Source: Phycisphaerae bacterium
GTDB lineage: Bacteria > Planctomycetota > Phycisphaerae > Phycisphaerales > SM1A02
Reading direction: 5' to 3'
Length of the DNA stretch: 64,000 nt
Assembly (NCBI GenBank): GCA_002705085.1
Contig: PAHO01000008.1
Location: 1-64,000, forward strand
The notes under the pieces are model-generated. The model did not search any database and was not told the DNA's origin. It worked only from the letters and a program-made list of their open reading frames with translations. A program made the position numbers and the translations under genes. How positions within the stretch are numbered: position 1 is the first letter of the stretch; each line of letters opens with the position of its first letter. Shown one piece after another: positions 8,996 to 17,868 of the stretch.

Positions 8996-10458
8996 GCCAG
9001 CACCTGCCGGATCGGCTCGGCCCCTTCAACCCCGACCAAAGATTCATCAAGCCCGTTGTGGAAGTACGTGAGATTGTTGGGATCCATGCCCATGAGATGA
9101 AGAATGGTCGCGTGGAGATTTTTGACATGGAAGCGGTCACGAACGGCTTTCGCGCCCAACTCGTCGGTTTCACCCACTGAGATGCCACCTTTGATACCAC
9201 CTCCCGCCATCCACATGGTGAATCCCCATGAGTTGTGGTCACGCCCGGTTTGGTTTTCATATTCCGCGGTGGGCTGCCGACCAAACTCACCTCCCCACAC
9301 CACTAAGGTTTCATCGAGCAAGCCGCGCTGCTTAAGATCTTTCAACAAACCCGCAATAGGCCGATCGGTTCGTCCTGCATGCCTAGTGTGGTTGAACTCG
9401 AGATCGCCATGCGCGTCCCAGTTGTCATCGTTGTGCCCACCTCCGGAATACAACTGAATGAAGCGAACGCCACGTTCCACCAGCCGACGGGCCATCAAAC
9501 ATTTGCGCCCAAAAGGATCGGTCTCCGCTTTTCCGATCCCATACAGATCAAGAATGCTCTGACGCTCTTGACTAAGGTCAACCGCTTCCGGGGCCTCACT
9601 CTGCATGCGATAGGCCAGCTCAAACTGATTGATCCTGGCGTTGAGCTCTGGATTGTCTGAGCGGCTCGCACCATGCAATAGATTTTCGGTCCGAAGGTGA
9701 TCAAGCAGTTCCCGCTGAAGAGGGCCCTGCAAATGCTCCGGCGGGTCCAAAGCAAGAATGGGTGGGCCTTCCGATCGAAGTTGGACCCCCTGGTGGGAGG
9801 CAGGCATGTAGCCACTTGTCCAGTTCTTCGCCCCACTGATGGGGCCGCCTGTCTCATCCAGCATGACCACGTAGCCCGGGAGGTTCTCATTGGCGCTGCC
9901 GAGGCCATAGTTCACCCATGACCCAAGACTGGGGTGACCGCTCGTGATGCGACCACAGTTCATGTTCAACAGAGCCGAGCCGTGGATAGGACTCTCGGCG
10001 TGCATCGAATGGAGAAAAGCCATGTCATCAACACATTCACCGAGACATGGGAACAAGTCGGAGACCATTTTCCCACACTGACCTCGGGGTTTGAAGTTCC
10101 ATTTCGGACCCACGATCCGGCCACCAGCACGCTTGCCCTGTCGACCGAAAGTTGGAATATCAATGGTCTTGCCGTCGAGACCGTACAGCTTGGGTTTGTG
10201 GTCAAACGTGTCGACTTGGCTGGGACCGCCGTACATGAAGAGGAAAATGACGCTCCGAGCCTTGGGCGCATGGGTGAGGAATGGACGGTGCGGATCGGCT
10301 GCGAGATTTGGGGAAAGACCATGAGCCGCCTGGGCTTGATCAGCAATCCACGCGTCACCGAGCAGGTTGGCCAAAGCGATGCCGGTGAATCCACCACCGG
10401 CCTGCCACAAGAATTCCCGGCGGGTGCGGCCACAGAAATGTGATGGATGATCGTGCAT
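8992..10458 (-). CDS. DUF1501 secreted protein (Tat signal, sulfatase-like fold)
   Basis: A 488-residue DUF1501 protein, a family highly expanded in Planctomycetes and distantly related to the alkaline phosphatase/sulfatase superfamily; the function is not established. The N-terminus carries a Tat signal, TRREFL at residues 12-17 followed by a Gly/Ala-rich hydrophobic stretch, implying export in folded form. Family blocks are visible: SVIFLFMYGGPSQVDTFDHKP, the SPIHGSALLNMN region, and the C-terminal LVVWGGEFGRQPTAE and GRDHNSWGFTMWMAGGGIKGG. It begins directly after the stop of the PSCyt gene (TGAATG), so the pair is translated together. DUF1501 and DUF1549/1553 proteins are normally found as such pairs, which supports a joint periplasmic or surface function. 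Confidence 0.93.
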   Translation of the reverse strand: MHDHPSHFCGRTRREFLWQAGGGFTGIALANLLGDAWIADQAQAAHGLSPNLAADPHRPFLTHAPKARSVIFLFMYGGPSQVDTFDHKPKLYGLDGKTIDIPTFGRQGKRAGGRIVGPKWNFKPRGQCGKMVSDLFPCLGECVDDMAFLHSMHAESPIHGSALLNMNCGRITSGHPSLGSWVNYGLGSANENLPGYVVMLDETGGPISGAKNWTSGYMPASHQGVQLRSEGPPILALDPPEHLQGPLQRELLDHLRTENLLHGASRSDNPELNARINQFELAYRMQSEAPEAVDLSQERQSILDLYGIGKAETDPFGRKCLMARRLVERGVRFIQLYSGGGHNDDNWDAHGDLEFNHTRHAGRTDRPIAGLLKDLKQRGLLDETLVVWGGEFGRQPTAEYENQTGRDHNSWGFTMWMAGGGIKGGISVGETDELGAKAVRDRFHVKNLHATILHLMGMDPNNLTYFHNGLDESLVGVEGAEPIRQVLA

Positions 10459-13389
10459 TCAGTCAATCCACATAAATTCGTTGGCATTCAAAAGGCCAAG
10501 GGCAAAATAGAGCAAGGCCGAAGCCTCGGAAAGGTCAAAATCTTTCGAGATACGCTGCACGAAGTCGACGTGGCGGTCCACTTCTTCTGAAGACGGAGCA
10601 CGACCAAAAGCCAGTCGAATGCCCCGTTCTATTTGCTGCGGAAGACCGGACGCCTCCTGTTGCAAACGATCCGAAAAGTGAAGAGCGGCGTCGTTGACAA
10701 AGTTGCCATTGAGCGTCAAAAGAGACTGCGTCGGCACATTGGTATCAAACCGCACCAAACAGGCAGAATCAGGCGAAGGCTGGTCGAAGCTTTCAAACAA
10801 TGGGAATCGAAGAGACCGTTTGGCAAAAACGTAGATGGATCTCCGGTTGGCCTCATCGGTGGAAGACCGCCCCCAAGCCTCGTTGGGTCGGGAAGCGGTG
10901 GCCAAAACTTCGGGTTCTATTTCGGGGTAGACCGAAGGGCCGAACATCTTCCGGTTGATCTGACCTGAAACTTGCAAAACGGCATCGCGATATTGCTCGG
11001 CCGTGAGACGACGAGGATCGCGACGTTGAAGCTGGTTGTTGTTGCGGTCGGTTGCCAAAGCGATGTCACTCGCGCGAGATGACATCCGGTAGGCCCGGCT
11101 CATCATGATCTCGCGGTGCATGGCCTTGAGGGACCACTTGTGGTCGAGCACCCGAGAGGCCAAGTGCTCCAAGAGTTCCGGATGGGTGGGGCGCTCTCCC
11201 AAACGGCCGAAGTCTCCGGAAGACCGCGCGAGACCTCGACCAAAATGGCCCTGCCACAGTTTGTTGGCCAAGACACGAGCCGTGATGTCTTTCGCATTGA
11301 CCGTCAACCATTCTGCGATCGCGCGGCGCCGGCCTGAAGAGTGCTTCAAACCGTCGGCGTCGAGATCAGGCTGACCAGCCCAAGCAAGAACAGCAGGGAT
11401 AGCTGGCTCAACCCGATCACCTTCTGCATGGGCACTCCCGCGAAGGTGGATGTGCTGGTCGGGGCTCTGGACCCCATACTCGGCAACAACGAGAGCTTCG
11501 TAAGGTTCAGCCACTGGGGCCTGCTTCAGACGATCCATGGCATCAATGAGGGATCGAACGGCCCCATGTTCCGCCGAACCGCCACGAATGACGGATCGAA
11601 GACGCTCAACCGTTGCCTCAGATGAATCCAACCACCCCGTTCTCAAGCCAACATCAATGTATTGCCCACCGGTGGATTGGCGACAGAGGACCACCAGGGT
11701 GTTCGAGCCAACGACCAGAGCGTCCAGTGCGGACGAGGGAAGTTGCACGTCAATGTAGTCGGTTCGAAACCCATCAAAGGCAGCTACCTGAATGCCATTC
11801 AAGAAGACCAGTGCGTCCTCGTCGTGGTGGATGGAGAGCACAAGACCATCCGGAAGATCACGCAGCACGAAGTCGTGCCGCAGGGAAATCTCTTGTGTGC
11901 GCCATGGTGATTGAACCAACGCACCCGGGGTCGAGGCCGCCCCAAAGCCGCCCCGCCCTTGGGGCCATGCAGAGTCATCGTACGCTTGGGCGGACACACC
12001 GTCTGGCTGGGGTTGGTCCCAGTACCGCCAGAGCGTCCCTCCATCCCGAGCGTCAGGAAGGAGCGTCTGGGTTGGCGTACGAGGGAGCGCTAGCTCTTGT
12101 GCTTCGGCAATAAGTTCGTTCTGGATTCGAACAACTTTCTCATCACGATCTTTGGCCGAAAGAAATTCTGGACCGTGGCCATCCGCCACCAGACGAACAC
12201 TTTCGGGACGGCTTGCCCACGCATGGTTGTCCCCGTAGCCGGTGATGTTGTTGAAGTAGGCGGTGAATGCAAAATAATCACGTTGCGAGATCGGATCCGC
12301 TTTGTGGTCGTGACACCGCGCGCAGCCAAGCGTCATACCCAACGCAAGCTGCGCGGTGGTGTCCACGATGTCTGCAGTTTGATTGGCTTTAGCCTGAATG
12401 CGATCAGCAGGCTCATCATCCCAGACTCCAAGTCGAAAGTATCCGGTCGCCAATTCGGGAGAAACAGGATACTCCTGTCGGTCAGACAGCGTGTCGTATT
12501 CGTCGCCGGCAAGCTGGTAACGGAGAAACGCGTCGTACGGAAGATCTTCATTCAAAGCACGAATGACCCAATCTCGGTACCGCCAGATATTCGGCTTTGT
12601 GCTGTCGCGCTCGTAACCGTTGGTTTCGGCGAACCGAACTTGATCCAACCAAAATCGTGCCCAGTGCTCGCCGTAGGCCGGCGAATCCAGCAGACGATCA
12701 ACCGCCGCGGCCCAGGTTGCAGAAGGATCTTGTCGCCAAGCCAAGACAAACGAATCGGTCTCTTCCGGCGTCGGTGGCAAGCCAATCAAATCGTAACTGG
12801 CACGACGCAGCAATTGCTCCGGAGACGCCTCGTCAGCCGCAGCCAAACCGAGAGCAGAAAGGTGTTCGTCGAAAAGAAGGTCAATCGCTTCACTGGGGGA
12901 TGCAAGATTAAGGTCCGCATGCTTCGGTTCGGCGAGAGGTTGATAGGACCACCACCCGGTGGCGGCATCACTGGTGCGATCAAGAACCGGAGAGGGTTCC
13001 GGGAATTCCGCAAGGACGCCCTCGGCATCCTTGGGCCAATGGGCACCAGACAGGACCCAAGACTCCAGCAGCATCCGCTCGGTCTCGGGCAGCATTCCCG
13101 ACGGAGGCATGGCCAATTCGGGATTGTCGTACGCAATGACTTGCAGAAGCAGACTGCTGGCCCAATCGCTCCGGTCCACAACTGCGCCCCGATCACCACC
13201 TCGAGCAAAGGCCGACGCATCGGTCATCACCAATCCGCCTTGCACCCGTTCGCCACCATGGCACGGCAAACAGCGGGACTCGATGATCGGGCGGACATCG
13301 GCCCAGTCTGCCCCAACAGCCACCGCCCTGTCGCTCCAAGAAGCGAGCACCGCACAGATGGTCAGCAGCGGCCATGGAATGGTTCGCAT
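10459..13389 (-). CDS. PSCyt1/DUF1549/DUF1553 planctomycete cytochrome-like protein
   Basis: A 976-residue exported protein. After a Sec-type signal (MRTIPWPLLTICAVLASWSD) comes a planctomycete cytochrome-c-like domain with CLPCH (C40, C43, H44), then DUF1549 (IDLLFDEHLSALGL, SYDLIGLPPTPEE, and CARCHDHKADPI, a second CxxCH), a central beta-sandwich region likely to be carbohydrate- or galactose-binding-like, and C-terminal DUF1553 (RVLANKLWQGHFGRGL, LLEHLASRVLDHKWSLKAMHREI). The ATG at 13389 is chosen because it begins the signal peptide; the open frame extends 67 codons upstream through a terminator. A TATCTT box lies 6 nt before this ATG. It is the first gene of the operon with DUF1501 and the oxidoreductase. 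Heme attachment and electron transfer are inferred from the CxxCH motifs. Confidence 0.92.
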   Translation of the reverse strand: MRTIPWPLLTICAVLASWSDRAVAVGADWADVRPIIESRCLPCHGGERVQGGLVMTDASAFARGGDRGAVVDRSDWASSLLLQVIAYDNPELAMPPSGMLPETERMLLESWVLSGAHWPKDAEGVLAEFPEPSPVLDRTSDAATGWWSYQPLAEPKHADLNLASPSEAIDLLFDEHLSALGLAAADEASPEQLLRRASYDLIGLPPTPEETDSFVLAWRQDPSATWAAAVDRLLDSPAYGEHWARFWLDQVRFAETNGYERDSTKPNIWRYRDWVIRALNEDLPYDAFLRYQLAGDEYDTLSDRQEYPVSPELATGYFRLGVWDDEPADRIQAKANQTADIVDTTAQLALGMTLGCARCHDHKADPISQRDYFAFTAYFNNITGYGDNHAWASRPESVRLVADGHGPEFLSAKDRDEKVVRIQNELIAEAQELALPRTPTQTLLPDARDGGTLWRYWDQPQPDGVSAQAYDDSAWPQGRGGFGAASTPGALVQSPWRTQEISLRHDFVLRDLPDGLVLSIHHDEDALVFLNGIQVAAFDGFRTDYIDVQLPSSALDALVVGSNTLVVLCRQSTGGQYIDVGLRTGWLDSSEATVERLRSVIRGGSAEHGAVRSLIDAMDRLKQAPVAEPYEALVVAEYGVQSPDQHIHLRGSAHAEGDRVEPAIPAVLAWAGQPDLDADGLKHSSGRRRAIAEWLTVNAKDITARVLANKLWQGHFGRGLARSSGDFGRLGERPTHPELLEHLASRVLDHKWSLKAMHREIMMSRAYRMSSRASDIALATDRNNNQLQRRDPRRLTAEQYRDAVLQVSGQINRKMFGPSVYPEIEPEVLATASRPNEAWGRSSTDEANRRSIYVFAKRSLRFPLFESFDQPSPDSACLVRFDTNVPTQSLLTLNGNFVNDAALHFSDRLQQEASGLPQQIERGIRLAFGRAPSSEEVDRHVDFVQRISKDFDLSEASALLYFALGLLNANEFMWID

Positions 13390-13395
13390 GCACAA

Positions 13396-13401
13396 AAGAT
13401 A
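13396..13401 (-). promoter_or_regulatory. Possible -10 box for the PSCyt operon
   Basis: TATCTT on the minus strand ends 6 nt before the ATG at 13389 and no Shine-Dalgarno sequence lies between them. The position would start the transcript at or next to the start codon. The match to TATAAT is 4 of 6, so this is tentative. Confidence 0.3.
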
Positions 13402-13450
13402 GCAGTCCGAGACCAAGGGGAAAGAGGTTGATCGCTGCGAAGACGTGAGA

Positions 13451-13478
13451 CAAAAAAGCCCCGGACGAACCGGGGCTT
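13451..13478 (-). terminator. Rho-independent terminator
   Basis: A perfect 9-bp stem, AAGCCCCGG (13456-13464) and CCGGGGCTT (13470-13478), with a 5-nt loop, followed on the minus strand by a run of U (13451-13457). It ends the transcript of the secreted protein gene at 13506-14513 and insulates the PSCyt operon downstream. Confidence 0.9.
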
Positions 13479-13505
13479 GAAAAGAACACTGATGCAGCGA
13501 GAGGC

Positions 13506-14513
13506 TTACTTTTTGGCCCGCTGGGTGGTGTAAGAGCCTTCGCTCCAGCTGAGCTTGTGACGCTTGCCATTGAGCGACATACCGGTCCATGAGTTGGTGA
13601 TCGACTTCGGCGTCACCACTTGCTTGGCCTGGGTGCTCATCGTCAAGTCGTGGTACCGGTTGCCTTCATGGTTGGAGATGATGGTGACCGTATCACCCGA
13701 CTTGGAAATAGACTCCACGGATCCATGGATCACCGTGCCATGATCATCCAAATACATGGTGGCGATGTGATCATGATGCGCATCCCAGTACCACACAAAG
13801 AGGCTGGAACTGGTCCACTCCCCGCCTGAAGCCGCTTGCTCAAAGCGTTCGTATTTCAACACGTGTTCCCCAGCAGCCCATGAAACGACCGTCCTGGATC
13901 GAGACCCGTCTGGATTTGTTGACATCCAGGTTCCCGGCAAGCCGGCATCGGCCAACATGGCCTTGGTGGGCTTCACACGGCGGTCAATCGTGACCCATGG
14001 TGCGTCGGAGGACCCTTTGACTTGGTAAGAATTTTCTCGGGTGTTGCGGCCGGTGTACTTCGTGCGCTGAACGTACGTGGTGGTCTCGCCGCGTGACATC
14101 TCGGTGTATTCCCAAGTCAGGGTGTCGCCGGTGGCTGAAGTGAGGACAGAACTCCCATGGAACGGCTTGCCCATGTCAAAACCAGAAAACGTTCCGACGA
14201 CGGTCCCCCGCTCGGCATCCCAAGTCATCACACCCGATCCGGTCGAGATGATGGTGCCATCTTCGGCTTGCATCTGACCATGGTCCACAAGGCGACCAGT
14301 ATCGACATCAAATTTTGACGTCATGGTGTGGGTGTACTCCAAGCCACTTGGGACCCCTGCCCACATATCTTTCGTGACTCCAGATGTCTGCCACTGGCCG
14401 CAAACGCCACGATCGAGGTTCCAGTTGACGAACTCTTCCATGGAAGAGGGGAGCGATTCAGCTGCGGCCGAGACCGAAACAACAAGCGAGAAAGAAATCA
14501 AATGTGTGAACAA
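13506..14513 (-). CDS. Secreted beta-rich protein with two DUF1579-like domains
   Basis: A 335-residue protein with a short Sec signal (FTHLISFSLVVSVSAAAES). The mature part has two related beta-rich halves: GQWQTSG...SKFDVDTG...GVMTWDAERGTVVGTFSGF (about residues 38-150) and GTWMSTNPDGS...LFVWYWDAHHDHIATMYLDDHG (about 195-300). The pattern W-DAE/DAHHD-V/IATM resembles DUF1579/lipocalin-like proteins that assess residual signal in a beta-barrel, but I do not recognise a precise family. The start is a TTG at 14513 with a perfect AGGAGG 5 nt upstream (14519-14524), which decides the start. It stands alone, followed by a strong terminator. Function unknown; ligand binding is a guess. Confidence 0.75.
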   Translation of the reverse strand: MFTHLISFSLVVSVSAAAESLPSSMEEFVNWNLDRGVCGQWQTSGVTKDMWAGVPSGLEYTHTMTSKFDVDTGRLVDHGQMQAEDGTIISTGSGVMTWDAERGTVVGTFSGFDMGKPFHGSSVLTSATGDTLTWEYTEMSRGETTTYVQRTKYTGRNTRENSYQVKGSSDAPWVTIDRRVKPTKAMLADAGLPGTWMSTNPDGSRSRTVVSWAAGEHVLKYERFEQAASGGEWTSSSLFVWYWDAHHDHIATMYLDDHGTVIHGSVESISKSGDTVTIISNHEGNRYHDLTMSTQAKQVVTPKSITNSWTGMSLNGKRHKLSWSEGSYTTQRAKK

Positions 14514-14651
14514 AACAACCTCCTAGTTCGGAACTCGTGGCAAGCGACGCCACATTAATTTTCCGATGAACGGGTACCATCGTCCAAGTTGACTGATTCA
14601 GCAACCCAGTTTGCCGGTTGAGGTAAGCAAAGCGAAAATGGTGTCCACCAG

Positions 14652-14963
14652 ATGTTAAAAAACCCACCAAAATCAACCAGATGGGGTTTTGAATCCAAGT
14701 TGCAATTCCTGATGGTCATGCTGACCTTCAGCGTCAATGGACCTCTAGCGCTGTGGATTTCCGGACCTGTTCTCGAGAGCCTTGGTATCGAACGCGATTC
14801 GTCGTCACCGTGGGTGTTTTGGCCCCTGAGAATTCTGGTCATGACGCCGACCTACCAGTTGCTTTTGATCGTGACGGGGACGATTCTCGGACAACACCGG
14901 TATTTCTGGCCCCGCTTCACGAAACGATTGCGCTGGATTGGACTCTTTCGCCGCATCGAGTAG
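14652..14963 (+). CDS. DUF6787-like small membrane protein
   Basis: A 103-residue protein with a basic start and two hydrophobic helices. It fits my memory of the DUF6787 family closely: RWGFESKLQFLMVMLTFSVNG, a short linker LESLGIE, then VFWPLRILVMTPTYQLLLIV and GTILGQHRYFWPRF near the C-terminus. The family occurs in Bacteroidetes and Planctomycetes and has no assigned function. The stop at 14963 is 9 nt from the next start, so it is probably co-transcribed with the methyltransferase. No clear Shine-Dalgarno sequence is visible. Assignment by recalled pattern, not by search. Confidence 0.75.
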   Translation: MLKNPPKSTRWGFESKLQFLMVMLTFSVNGPLALWISGPVLESLGIERDSSSPWVFWPLRILVMTPTYQLLLIVTGTILGQHRYFWPRFTKRLRWIGLFRRIE

Positions 14964-14972
14964 GTTCGAGGT

Positions 14973-15719
14973 ATGGCTGATGCACACGATCAAGATTTGA
15001 CAGCCCGAACGGGCTCCAATCTGTATCCCGCCACCATGCGGCAGCAGTTTGGAGATTTGTCGCTTGAGCTTGACGTTCCGGAAGGAGTGTGGAACCCCAC
15101 GCCGCACGGCATCCATCTGGGCAACATGCTGATGAAGCTTGATTTCAGCAACGAGCATGTCTTGGAAATTGGGACCGGCTGCGGCATCCATGCCATTTTG
15201 CTGGCCAAACGCGGCGCTCGAGAAATCACCATCACCGAGCTCCATGCCGAGACCAACGCCAACGCCGTACACAATCTCAGAAAACACGGCGTGGAGATTC
15301 CGATCCACCAACAGGTTGCCGACTGGATTCACATCGAGGGGGCCAACCATCAAGGTGGGCCTTGGGACACCTTGGTGACCAATCCCCCCACGGCCAAGGC
15401 TGGCAAGCACTACCGCCGGTACTTCCACGACACGTTGATCTTGGACGCCCACAAACTGGTGAAGCCTGGTGGGCGGTTGATCTTCATCAACTCATCGATG
15501 ATTGACATTCCGCGGACCATTGCCCTGATGGAAGAATGTGCCATGACGGTTCGCATCCTTGGCGAAACCAGCGGCCCGTTCCGCGACTACTACTTCGAAG
15601 ATGAGCGGTACATGCTGGAAATGGCCCGAATTCCCGGGGCGTACCAGATGATCGATGGTGTACACCATGAACGACTGGTGGTCTTTGAAGCACGGCTACC
15701 GGATTCCGCTTCGCTCTGA
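14973..15719 (+). CDS. PrmC/RlmG-like small SAM methyltransferase
   Basis: A 248-residue class I methyltransferase. The SAM-binding motif is LEIGTGCGI (about residues 64-72) and the catalytic motif is NPPT (N137-T140), the (N/D)PP(Y/F/W) type used for methylating amide or exocyclic amino nitrogens in glutamine or purines; here the aromatic fourth residue is replaced by Thr. Conserved post-motif GGRLIFINSSM follows. Substrate cannot be decided: release-factor-like protein N5-glutamine methylation and rRNA guanine methylation are both possible. The ATG at 14973 has a GAGG close upstream. It follows the DUF6787 gene by 9 nt. Confidence 0.8.
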   Translation: MADAHDQDLTARTGSNLYPATMRQQFGDLSLELDVPEGVWNPTPHGIHLGNMLMKLDFSNEHVLEIGTGCGIHAILLAKRGAREITITELHAETNANAVHNLRKHGVEIPIHQQVADWIHIEGANHQGGPWDTLVTNPPTAKAGKHYRRYFHDTLILDAHKLVKPGGRLIFINSSMIDIPRTIALMEECAMTVRILGETSGPFRDYYFEDERYMLEMARIPGAYQMIDGVHHERLVVFEARLPDSASL

Positions 15720-15863
15720 ACTGGAAGTCCCACAACAGATCTGGCCTCTGAGCCTCGCAGATCCTCAATTCTGCAGGGCCGGCTGAAGTTCTGATCCCCA
15801 TTGGGCCGAAGGGGAAGAAAATCGTGCAGTATTCGCCACGATCAAGGACAATAACCAGCAGTC

Positions 15864-17852
15864 ATGAACACGCCCAATGCAGTCGCGATGAACGGCCCCG
15901 GTGGACACCCTTGGCCCCTCTTCCAACTCTTTATGGTCGAAATGTGGGAACGGTTCTCGTTCTATGGCATGCGGGCCTTGCTCACGCTCTACATGATCAA
16001 AGGCTTCCTGCAAGCCGAAGACAGCCGGGCCTACAGCATCTACGCAGCCTACGGAGCTTTGGTCTACGCCACGCCGTACATCGGTGGCGTGCTGGCCGAT
16101 CAGTTCTTAGGCAAGCGACGGGCGGTCATCATCGGTGGACTCTTGATGAGTGCCGGGCACCTGCTGATGGGGGTGGAAAACGAACCAGCGTTCTACCACG
16201 CGCTCGCGTTGCTCATCGTTGGCAACGGCTTCTTCAAGCCGAACATCTCCACCATGGTCGGGGAGTTGTACCCCAAGGGTGCCAAACGAGACTCTGGGTT
16301 CACGATCTTCTACATCGGCATCAACTTGGGCGCCGCCTTGGCCCCTATTGCGTGCGGCTACATCGGTGAAGCCTACGGATGGCACTACGGCTTCGGCCTG
16401 GCCACCGTCGGCATGCTCTCAGGCTTGGTGCTGTTCGTCTTGCCTGGCACCATTGGGGCCCTCCTGATGATGGTGACGGCCCTCAGCCTGAGTGTCGGCA
16501 TGCTGCTGCTCCCGGTTGAATCAACCATCCAGGCCGGACTGCGTTGGCTGCTGGCGATCGCGTTGACCGCGGGTGGCGGTATCTCCGCCTTGTCCATGCT
16601 CAAGGGCGGACTTCCCGACTTTGTAGGACGTGCCCCTGACGGAGTGAAGAACATCAAAGGCAAACTGATCATGACTTTGGTGGGCATCTTGATCGCCATT
16701 CCAATCATCGCGCAAATGGTCCAACGCACCGAAATCTCTCGGTATTTCTTGTTCACCGCCGGATCACTGGCTTTCGGCTACATGATCTTGGAAGCGGCGA
16801 AGGCCACCAAGATCGAACGGGACCGAATGAAGGTCATCTTCGTGCTGATCTTCTTCCTGATGATCTTCTGGAGCTTCTTCGACCAAGGTGGATCATCCAT
16901 CAACTTGTTCACCGACCGAAACGTTGACCGGGTCCAAGAATCCGCGGTGGTTGAAGCCGACGCGGTTGGAACCACCATTCAGGATCTCACCCTGACCCAA
17001 GAACAACTGGGGTACACGGTTTCCGGCGAAGTCATCACCATCGAAGTGGTTGATGGCGCCCGTGAATTGGCCCGCTATCAAGCAGAAAATGGTGAAGGCA
17101 CCACTCCAGAAGCATCCGACACGAGCCCCGAAGCCAGCACCATCCAGAAAGCAATACTGCTGGCCCCAACCCTGATGGGAACGTTGGAAGCCAGCGGCGA
17201 TGGTGCCCTCACCCGCGCGACGGTGGACTGGCCGGTCGAAGCCTCCCATGTGGGCATGGGCCTCGGGGAATCGGAACTTCGCACCAGTGAATTCCAAGCC
17301 GCCAACCCCACGTTCATTTTGATCTTTGGCCTGCTGTTCAGTGCCCTTTGGGGCTGGATGGGCCGCAAAGGCATCGAACCCTCGACGCCGACCAAATTTG
17401 CTTTGGGCATCGCCCAATTGGCACTGGGCTTTTTGGCCCTTTGGTGGGGCGCAAAAAACCATGACGATCTCGGCATGGTCGCGGTGGGCTGGCTCCTCCT
17501 GTCCTACATGCTGCAAACCACTGGGGAACTCTGTCTGTCCCCTGTGGGACTTTCCATGGTGACCCGGCTTGCGCCTGCCCGAATTGTTTCGACAGTCATG
17601 GGCGCATGGTTCTTGGGCACCGCCCTGAGCCACGACTTGGCAGGCCTGATCGCGAAATTGACCGCCATCGAGTCCACCGAAGGCGAGGCCGGGGTCCCGG
17701 TACCACTCGAAACCGTTGATGTTTACGCGGGCGTATTTGGCCAAATAGGCGTTGCGGCTCTTGTGGTCAGCGCGATTTGCTTTGCCATGGTTCCACTGCT
17801 GAAGAAGTGGCAACACGAAGGGGTTGAAGACGTGCACGCTCTCGGCAACTAA
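15864..17852 (+). CDS. POT/PTR2 family proton-dependent oligopeptide transporter
   Basis: A 662-residue inner-membrane symporter importing di/tripeptides with protons. The family signatures are present: EMWERFSFYGMRALL near the N-terminus (ExxERFxYYG) and GNGFFKPNISTMVGELYP in the first half, plus the FFDQGGSSINLFTDRNVD block that starts the second half. About 12-14 hydrophobic segments are visible. A hydrophilic insert of about 130 residues (about 350-480, rich in E, T, S and A) interrupts the second bundle right after FTDRNVD, making it longer than the usual 450-550 residues. It stands alone between the methyltransferase and a convergent GT2 gene. Confidence 0.93.
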   Translation: MNTPNAVAMNGPGGHPWPLFQLFMVEMWERFSFYGMRALLTLYMIKGFLQAEDSRAYSIYAAYGALVYATPYIGGVLADQFLGKRRAVIIGGLLMSAGHLLMGVENEPAFYHALALLIVGNGFFKPNISTMVGELYPKGAKRDSGFTIFYIGINLGAALAPIACGYIGEAYGWHYGFGLATVGMLSGLVLFVLPGTIGALLMMVTALSLSVGMLLLPVESTIQAGLRWLLAIALTAGGGISALSMLKGGLPDFVGRAPDGVKNIKGKLIMTLVGILIAIPIIAQMVQRTEISRYFLFTAGSLAFGYMILEAAKATKIERDRMKVIFVLIFFLMIFWSFFDQGGSSINLFTDRNVDRVQESAVVEADAVGTTIQDLTLTQEQLGYTVSGEVITIEVVDGARELARYQAENGEGTTPEASDTSPEASTIQKAILLAPTLMGTLEASGDGALTRATVDWPVEASHVGMGLGESELRTSEFQAANPTFILIFGLLFSALWGWMGRKGIEPSTPTKFALGIAQLALGFLALWWGAKNHDDLGMVAVGWLLLSYMLQTTGELCLSPVGLSMVTRLAPARIVSTVMGAWFLGTALSHDLAGLIAKLTAIESTEGEAGVPVPLETVDVYAGVFGQIGVAALVVSAICFAMVPLLKKWQHEGVEDVHALGN

Positions 17853-17868
17853 GAGCCTGCCGGAAGGT

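Noticed and set aside
12097-13431. 444-codon plus-strand open frame
   Set aside because: It lies wholly within the PSCyt1/DUF1549/DUF1553 gene on the other strand; no motifs, no ribosome site.
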